From: Candidatus Hydrogenedentota bacterium
GTDB taxonomy: Bacteria; Hydrogenedentota; Hydrogenedentia; Hydrogenedentales; SLHB01
Assembly: GCA_026387845.1 (NCBI GenBank)
Contig: JAPLKX010000186.1
Span: forward strand, 1 to 10,243
Length of the DNA: 10,243 nt
Direction of reading: 5' to 3'
The notes beneath the pieces were generated by a model. It was given only the letters and a program-made list of their open reading frames with translations, was not told the origin of the DNA and ran no database searches. Made by a program: the position numbers and the translations under genes. Positions 6,268 to 10,243 of this stretch are shown here, piece by piece. Every line of letters begins with the position of its first letter. Position 1 is the stretch's first letter.

Positions 6268-6408
6268 ATGAGCCAAATGGACCCATATCAATCCCTCCGT
6301 GAGCACATGGAAGATTTGGAAGACCTGCTCGATCTTCGAAATGCCAAAGCGGAAGAAGGCGGCGCCCCCAGCGTCGATCTTGACGAATTGACGCGGAGCG
6401 ACGACTGA
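6268..6408 (+). CDS. 46-residue acidic protein, antitoxin-tail-like
   Basis: The frame encodes MSQMDPYQSLREHMEDLEDL followed by LDLRNAKAEEGGAPSVDLDE and LTRSDD. The first half should form an amphipathic helix and the end holds a short strand-like SVDLDEL. The pattern of an LEDLxDLR helix, an Ala/Glu stretch, then SxxLDEL is the pattern I know from the C-terminal, toxin-neutralising tails of Phd/YefM and RelB type antitoxins. Here the N-terminal DNA-binding part is absent: an in-frame stop (6244-6246) closes the frame upstream. No RelE/ParE/Doc-like toxin is seen downstream. It could be an orphan short antitoxin, a remnant, or an unrelated small protein. Support for it being real is the TATAAT box and codon-like composition; the family link is inference. 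Confidence 0.5.
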   Translation: MSQMDPYQSLREHMEDLEDLLDLRNAKAEEGGAPSVDLDELTRSDD

Positions 6409-6466
6409 TCGCCACTTTCCCCTTCTTGTTATGGGACGATTGGAACACTTGTGGCATTTCCCGAGA

Positions 6467-6546
6467 TTTCTCTGCGCCTCTGCATTGGTTAAAGCAACCC
6501 AACCGCAAGTTTCTTCCTCCAGACTCCAGACTCGAGATTCCGGACT
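6467..6546. repeat. Short degenerate intergenic repeats
   Basis: Two adjacent repeats are visible. CTCTGCG followed by CCTCTGC (about 6470-6484) sits in a TTTCTCTGCGCCTCTGCATT context of the type seen between genes in many genomes. Further on, 7-base units CCAGACT (6519-6525), CCAGACT (6526-6532), CGAGATT (6533-6539) and CCGGACT (6540-6546) form a decaying array. The 238 bases between 6409 and 6646 contain no credible gene. They also hold small stems CGCG-GTTC-CGCG (6563-6574) and CCGGGT-AAGA-ACCCGG (6604-6619), the latter in the leader of the next gene. Confidence 0.55.
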
Positions 6547-6646
6547 TTCCCTCGACTTTTCCCGCGGTTCCGCGTAGACTGGACGTGGCGACATCTCCAG
6601 AGGCCGGGTAAGAACCCGGGCGTGGACTGCAAAGGACGCGGAGAAC

Positions 6647-7105
6647 ATGAGCAACGATACGATCAAAAAGGTCCTGATAGGCGTGGTGGCGCTGGTAATC
6701 CTCATCCCCCTGCTGCCCAAGCTCGCCCAGCTTATGCCCGAGCCCGTGACGCTTGACGCCGTCGAGCCCGCATTCACCAACGCCAGCCTCGCCGTCAGCG
6801 ACGTCGTTAAATCCGACAACCCCGGCCTCGGCGCCGTTGAAGGCATCTCCATGACGGTCAACGGCACCAGCGTCGTCGTCTACAAATTCGACGACGAAGG
6901 TAAAATCGCCACCCAGCTCGAATACCAGAAACCCGACGCCGGCTCCGCCATCGTCGAAACCTGGAACCTCAGCGAGTCGCTTGGCGCAGCAAAACCCAAA
7001 AACCGGCCAAGCAGCGCCGCACGCAACGGAATGTTCATGATCACCGCCACCGGCGAAGACAAAACGCTGAACTCCAAGATCGTGCAGATCTTTAAGGGCC
7101 TATAG
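6647..7105 (+). CDS. Membrane-anchored protein of unknown function
   Basis: I do not recognise this 152-residue protein. It has a short charged N-terminus (SNDTIKK), one hydrophobic segment at about residues 8-24 (VLIGVVALVILIPLLP) that could be an uncleaved anchor, and an exported domain of about 125 residues. The domain looks beta-rich, with ISMTVNGTSVVVYKFDDEG (67-85), TQLEYQKPD and a terminal MFMITATGEDKTLNSKIVQIF (130-149, key residues only). The VVVYKFDDEGK pattern resembles small periplasmic domains that accompany secreted or surface proteins, but no function follows from it. The start is supported by AAAGGA (6631-6636) and GGAG (6640-6643). It has its own leader after the flagellar cluster, so membership in that operon is unlikely. 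It converges with the minus-strand gene ending at 7157, and its stop codon lies in the first unit of a repeat array. Confidence 0.75.
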   Translation: MSNDTIKKVLIGVVALVILIPLLPKLAQLMPEPVTLDAVEPAFTNASLAVSDVVKSDNPGLGAVEGISMTVNGTSVVVYKFDDEGKIATQLEYQKPDAGSAIVETWNLSESLGAAKPKNRPSSAARNGMFMITATGEDKTLNSKIVQIFKGL

Positions 7106-7145
7106 GACCCATAGGACGTATAAGACCTATAGGGCGCATAAAGGC
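7099..7145. repeat. Degenerate array of ~10-base units between convergent genes
   Basis: Reading from 7099 the units are CCTATAGGAC, CCATAGGACG, TATAAGAC, CTATAGGGCG and CATAAAGG, each a variant of a C-TATAGGRC core. CCTATAGG occurs at 7099-7106 and again at 7126-7133. Because CCTATAGG is its own reverse complement, the two copies can also pair with each other. The first unit supplies the stop codon TAG (7103-7105) of the gene before it. The array fills most of the 51-base gap between convergent genes, where it could act as a weak bidirectional terminator. Confidence 0.6.
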
Positions 7146-7156
7146 AGCCAGCTTTT

Positions 7157-8899
7157 TCACAAATCCGCGGGCGGGCTATCGCTCACGACGAGCAGGTGTG
7201 GCAAGAAGAACTCGAGCTTGGAACCGGAACGTTTGACGATGCCTTCAAGTTCCATAAAGGCTAGCGTTCCGGATTCGGGGCTCAACATTCTCACCGTGCC
7301 TGTTTCGAGGGATTGTATAAGAATGCCGGCTGCCGTCGAGTCTGTCGAAGGTGCGCCGAGGGTGTTCTTGACGAAATCGGTGATATCGTATAGTCCGCTG
7401 CCATCCATCTGGGAGACGTTTGGCTGAAGGCTAACGTTGAAGGCAGCGCCGACTTCTGCATTCCACTCACTGCCCGTCCACGTCTTCATTTGGCCTGAAC
7501 CGACTCCGGGGCAAGCGAAGACAAAGCGGCTGCCGGCGGGGTAATTGTTCTGGTCCTGGGACAAGTCGGGAAACTTAAAGACCGCCGCAGCGTTTGGACC
7601 GCCAACCATTTCGACTTCGTCCTTGACCAGATTTGGCTGTACTGTCAGCGTGGCCTTGCCGTCGGTTTCATTTACGGATGCGGTAAGAGAATCGGCAAGT
7701 GGAATGGCGTCCAGCAAATACCAATCAAAAGACTGCCAGTACAACTTGTTTATTTCTTTTGCGTCCGGCCAGTTGGTTTCCAACGTGTACCTTTGCACCC
7801 ATTTGGCCGCACGTTCCAACTGCTCGTCCGTTACGCGAAGCGTGAGGGTGTCACCGCTGTGCTCAAGCGGCGCGTAATTGGGCGTGCTGCCACGTCCGCG
7901 GTCGTCGCTGGAGGTGATTATGCCTCCTCCATCAGGAAATCTGAAGAACAGGCTGACGTCGTCGCGGACAGGCTCTATTGCTACTTTGCCCGGCGGCAAA
8001 AGGACCGTGGGAAACGGGCCTGCAAATTTCAGGTCCATGGAGATATCGTTGCTGCTGTGATAGCTTGTGTCCGGCAATTCGTAGCACCCCTCATTGCCTA
8101 CCCAGACCGATCTTCTACTTTCCCACACGAGGCCGGCGATCCGGTCGGAGATCCCGATTCGGGCCCTTGCCAGGACACGGTCGTTCGGGAACGGAATAGG
8201 GCGGTCGAGCTTGCATTTGACGGGGACGGGTTCGTAGTTGGGTGCGACCACCATCAGCGAGTTTCCAACACCGGCAAGGATGCTGTGGTTGATGTCGGCG
8301 GCCATGCCCGATTTTGGGTCAGAAACGGTGATGTCGTATTGGCCTTGAGGAAGTGGCGAGAACCGGGCGTGGCCCTCGGCGTCGGTTTTCAGCTTGACGG
8401 ACGCCATGTTTTTGCCGTTCAGAAAGCCGGACAACTCCACCTCGGCGCCGGCGGCGGGAGGTCCGGTTTCTGTGCCGCGGCGGACCTCGACGTCGAGCGT
8501 CTCGCCGACGGGCGCGGGCGGCTGGCTTAGTCCTTTCAGCGCCTCGATCAACTGCACCTGCGTGACCTGCATTTGCTTCATGCTGTTTACCACCAGCACC
8601 GCGACAAGCACTACCACGATTGCACTCACCGCCGCGATTCCCGTATGGATCCAGTCTCGCATGACTTTCTCCTTCATTGCGTCCCACCAGAGCTTGCGCG
8701 CCACCGCGTCCGGATTGCCGAACCGCTCGATGGCCCGCTGCCACGCCCCCTCGTGAGTCCGCCCGTGTTTGACCACCTCGTCTTCGGCCGCCAACGCCAA
8801 GTGGTCCGCCAACTCGTCGATAATGTTCTGGCGAAGGTTCTCCGGCTCCGCCCGGTGTCGCGACGGAAACAATCTCACCCCCGCCTCAGGCCATCGCAT
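7157..8899 (-). CDS. Prefix-domain membrane protein with beta domain, unknown function
   Basis: The 580-residue product has a clear modular layout. Residues about 20-75 (LRQNIIDELADHL ... AIERFGNPDAVARKLWWD) match the permease-prefix/HAAS-type helical module, normally an N-terminal cytoplasmic domain of membrane proteins, often paired with PadR-like regulators. One membrane helix follows at about 86-104 (TGIAAVSAIVVVLVAVLVV). Residues about 134-200 look like a carboxypeptidase-regulatory or transthyretin-like beta domain (LDVEVRRGTETG, DAEGHARFSPLPQGQYDITVSD). The remaining 380 residues contain PFPNDRVL, VLLPPGK, SGDTLTLRVTDEQ, TLTVQPN and TWTGSEWN, and I recognise no family for them. It ends SDSPPADL. 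The start at 8899 has GGAG with 7-base spacing. The gene lies 27 bases after its paralogue and is probably co-transcribed with it. A sensor or surface protein with an extracytoplasmic C-terminus is inferred from topology only. Confidence 0.8.
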   Translation of the reverse strand: MRWPEAGVRLFPSRHRAEPENLRQNIIDELADHLALAAEDEVVKHGRTHEGAWQRAIERFGNPDAVARKLWWDAMKEKVMRDWIHTGIAAVSAIVVVLVAVLVVNSMKQMQVTQVQLIEALKGLSQPPAPVGETLDVEVRRGTETGPPAAGAEVELSGFLNGKNMASVKLKTDAEGHARFSPLPQGQYDITVSDPKSGMAADINHSILAGVGNSLMVVAPNYEPVPVKCKLDRPIPFPNDRVLARARIGISDRIAGLVWESRRSVWVGNEGCYELPDTSYHSSNDISMDLKFAGPFPTVLLPPGKVAIEPVRDDVSLFFRFPDGGGIITSSDDRGRGSTPNYAPLEHSGDTLTLRVTDEQLERAAKWVQRYTLETNWPDAKEINKLYWQSFDWYLLDAIPLADSLTASVNETDGKATLTVQPNLVKDEVEMVGGPNAAAVFKFPDLSQDQNNYPAGSRFVFACPGVGSGQMKTWTGSEWNAEVGAAFNVSLQPNVSQMDGSGLYDITDFVKNTLGAPSTDSTAAGILIQSLETGTVRMLSPESGTLAFMELEGIVKRSGSKLEFFLPHLLVVSDSPPADL

Positions 8900-8926
8900 C
8901 CGTTATCTCCAATTTCACCTCACCGC

Positions 8927-10243
8927 CTAAAGGTCCGCCGGCGGTGCGTCGCTCTCCACTAACACGTACGGCAACTCGCTTTTGTCCTGTGCACCTGAAG
9001 ACAGTACTATCCCTTCAAGCCATTCTTTCGAGATATTTTGTGCGAACAACCCGGCGTTCAACCGTTCTGCCGGCGGCCGGCTCAAATACTGCCGGACAAA
9101 CTCCGTTGCGTCATACCACCGCCCGTCCTTCATGCTGGGCACGGTCTCGCCGACACGGATATCAAATACGGCACCGGGTTCCTTATTCCACTGTTCCCCC
9201 GTCCATACCGACACGTCCGCCGAAGAGCAACAGAAACTAAACACGTAATCGTAACTCGCGGCGTTTTCGCCAACGCTGTCCAGACTCGGCAGCCGGAAAA
9301 CCGCCGCGTTCGTGGAACTGCCCACCAACTCGTAGGGGCCAGGCTCGGAGTTCGGATTCGCCGTCTGATTCGGCTGCACCGTCAGCGTGACTTTGCCGCC
9401 GCCTGCCTCGACTACCGACGCCGTCAACGCCTCCGTGATCGGGATCGCCGCAACCAGGTACTTGTCGTGTTCGCTTTGCCCGGGAGGGGCGATTCGCTTC
9501 GTGTCAACTCCAAGCCAACGACTGGCAAACGTATAGTCCTTGACATACGCCGCCGCACCCGCAATCTGATCATCCGTAAGATGAAAGACCAGCGTGTCTC
9601 CAGTCAGTTCCGGCGGTTCATTTCTGAGTGCTCCATGCGGCATGATAGGCAGCATCGCCCCATCGTCTTTCCTGAAAAACGCATAGTAGAACGTATTCTG
9701 TTCAAGCCATATCGGTCGCGGCGGCAAGAGTACAGCGGGCAAAGGCTCCCCCAATGCCATTTCTCCTTCCCTGCTTGTGATTGCGTAGCACGATCGGTTC
9801 CCAACAAACAGAGCTCGGCTCAACTGCCAATGCAGCCCGTTGATCGTGTCTCGCACAACCAGGTCCGCCTTCCACAGAACACGATCGTTCGGAAACGGAA
9901 GTGGCGGGTCAAACACACATTGCATCGGCGACATCGCGTAGTCGGGCGCTATCACCGTCAAGCTGTTGCCCAACCCCGCAAATAAACTGTGCTGCAACGA
10001 AGTGCTCATTCCCGAGTCCGGATCGTCCAACGTGATCTGATACGTCCCGCGAGGTATCTCCTTGAACTGCACCCGCCCCGCGTTGTCCGTCTTCTGTTTG
10101 GCGGACCCGGTCGATTGCGACACGAGCGAGACTTCAACACCGCCCGCAGCCGCGCCCGTCTCCGTGCCCCGGCGGACTTCTACCGTCAGCGGGCCGAGCG
10201 GATGTTGCCGACGCCGGAAGAGGAAGTGCGGCAGCGCAAGACC
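8927..10243 (-). CDS. Tandem paralogue of the downstream gene, 5' end outside window
   Basis: The frame is open from 10243 down to the stop at 8927, giving 438 residues with no start in view. A GTG at 10123 could begin translation, but the 40 codons above it encode VEVRRGTETGAAAGGVEVSL, which lines up with VEVRRGTETGPPAAGAEVEL of the neighbouring gene, so the real start is off the window. Shared landmarks in the same order are NSLTVIAPDY, PFPNDRVL, VGNRSCY, PAVLLPP, TGDTLVFHLTDDQ, LTASV, TLTVQPN, NAAVFRLPSL, VWTGEQWN and the terminal SDAPPADL. The prefix and membrane domains, if present, are beyond the edge. Function is unknown; the likeliest reading is a duplicated membrane-anchored protein transcribed together with the copy downstream. 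Confidence 0.8.
   Translation of the reverse strand, partial: GLALPHFLFRRRQHPLGPLTVEVRRGTETGAAAGGVEVSLVSQSTGSAKQKTDNAGRVQFKEIPRGTYQITLDDPDSGMSTSLQHSLFAGLGNSLTVIAPDYAMSPMQCVFDPPLPFPNDRVLWKADLVVRDTINGLHWQLSRALFVGNRSCYAITSREGEMALGEPLPAVLLPPRPIWLEQNTFYYAFFRKDDGAMLPIMPHGALRNEPPELTGDTLVFHLTDDQIAGAAAYVKDYTFASRWLGVDTKRIAPPGQSEHDKYLVAAIPITEALTASVVEAGGGKVTLTVQPNQTANPNSEPGPYELVGSSTNAAVFRLPSLDSVGENAASYDYVFSFCCSSADVSVWTGEQWNKEPGAVFDIRVGETVPSMKDGRWYDATEFVRQYLSRPPAERLNAGLFAQNISKEWLEGIVLSSGAQDKSELPYVLVESDAPPADL

Noticed and set aside
6431..6577. A 48-residue plus-strand frame after the small ORF
   Set aside because: It has no ribosome binding site and its sequence is the translation of the short repeats (Ser/Arg/Leu-rich end), so it is not credible as a toxin partner or gene.
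7099..7145. CRISPR array
   Set aside because: Units are about 10 bases, degenerate and contiguous, without spacers.
7793..8530. A 245-codon plus-strand frame inside the minus-strand 580-residue gene
   Set aside because: It shows no domain or signal, while the minus-strand frame is longer and has a clear paralogue next door.
10121..10123. GTG start for the upstream minus-strand paralogue
   Set aside because: The 40 codons above it are in frame and homologous to the neighbouring paralogue, so the gene continues past the window edge.

Overview
The window comes from a GC-rich flagellated bacterium with strong AGGAGG-type ribosome binding sites. The permease-prefix-type membrane protein family on the minus strand and the style of the intergenic repeats recall Planctomycetota, Hydrogenedentota or Acidobacteriota. 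That is an impression: nothing here fixes the phylum.

Layout. Positions 1-6165 hold eight plus-strand flagellar genes: flgD, flgE, a 246-base gap with a strong hairpin, then motA, motB, fliL, fliN, fliO and fliP. The last six are packed with a 1-base gap, a 17-base gap and overlaps of 4, 8 and 17 bases, so they look translationally coupled. They encode the hook cap scaffold and hook (FlgD, FlgE), the torque-generating stator (MotA/MotB), the stator-associated protein FliL, a switch protein (FliN) and two parts of the flagellar export gate (FliO, FliP). The order matches the flgD-flgE-flbD-motA-motB-fliL-fliM-fliN-fliO-fliP-fliQ-fliR cluster common in several phyla, but flbD, fliM and fliQ/fliR are absent from their usual positions. 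Residues in MotA and MotB point to a sodium-type (PomA/PomB-like) stator.

Positions 6166-6646 hold a compound hairpin after fliP, a 46-residue acidic ORF that appears to be transcribed leaderless from a perfect TATAAT box and resembles the C-terminal tail of Phd/RelB-type antitoxins, and a stretch of short degenerate repeats. Next is a membrane-anchored 152-residue protein of unknown function (6647-7105). A degenerate array of roughly 10-base units starts at its stop codon.

Positions 7157-10243 on the minus strand carry two tandem paralogues, the upstream one cut by the window edge. The complete one has a permease-prefix-like helical N-terminus, one membrane segment, a carboxypeptidase-regulatory-like beta domain and a long C-terminal region found in both copies. 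I do not recognise a function for the C-terminal region.

Most of the window is ordinary flagellar biology. The least explained parts are the tandem minus-strand proteins, the leaderless small ORF, the repeat arrays and the missing cluster members. No tRNA, rRNA, CRISPR array or insertion sequence was seen.
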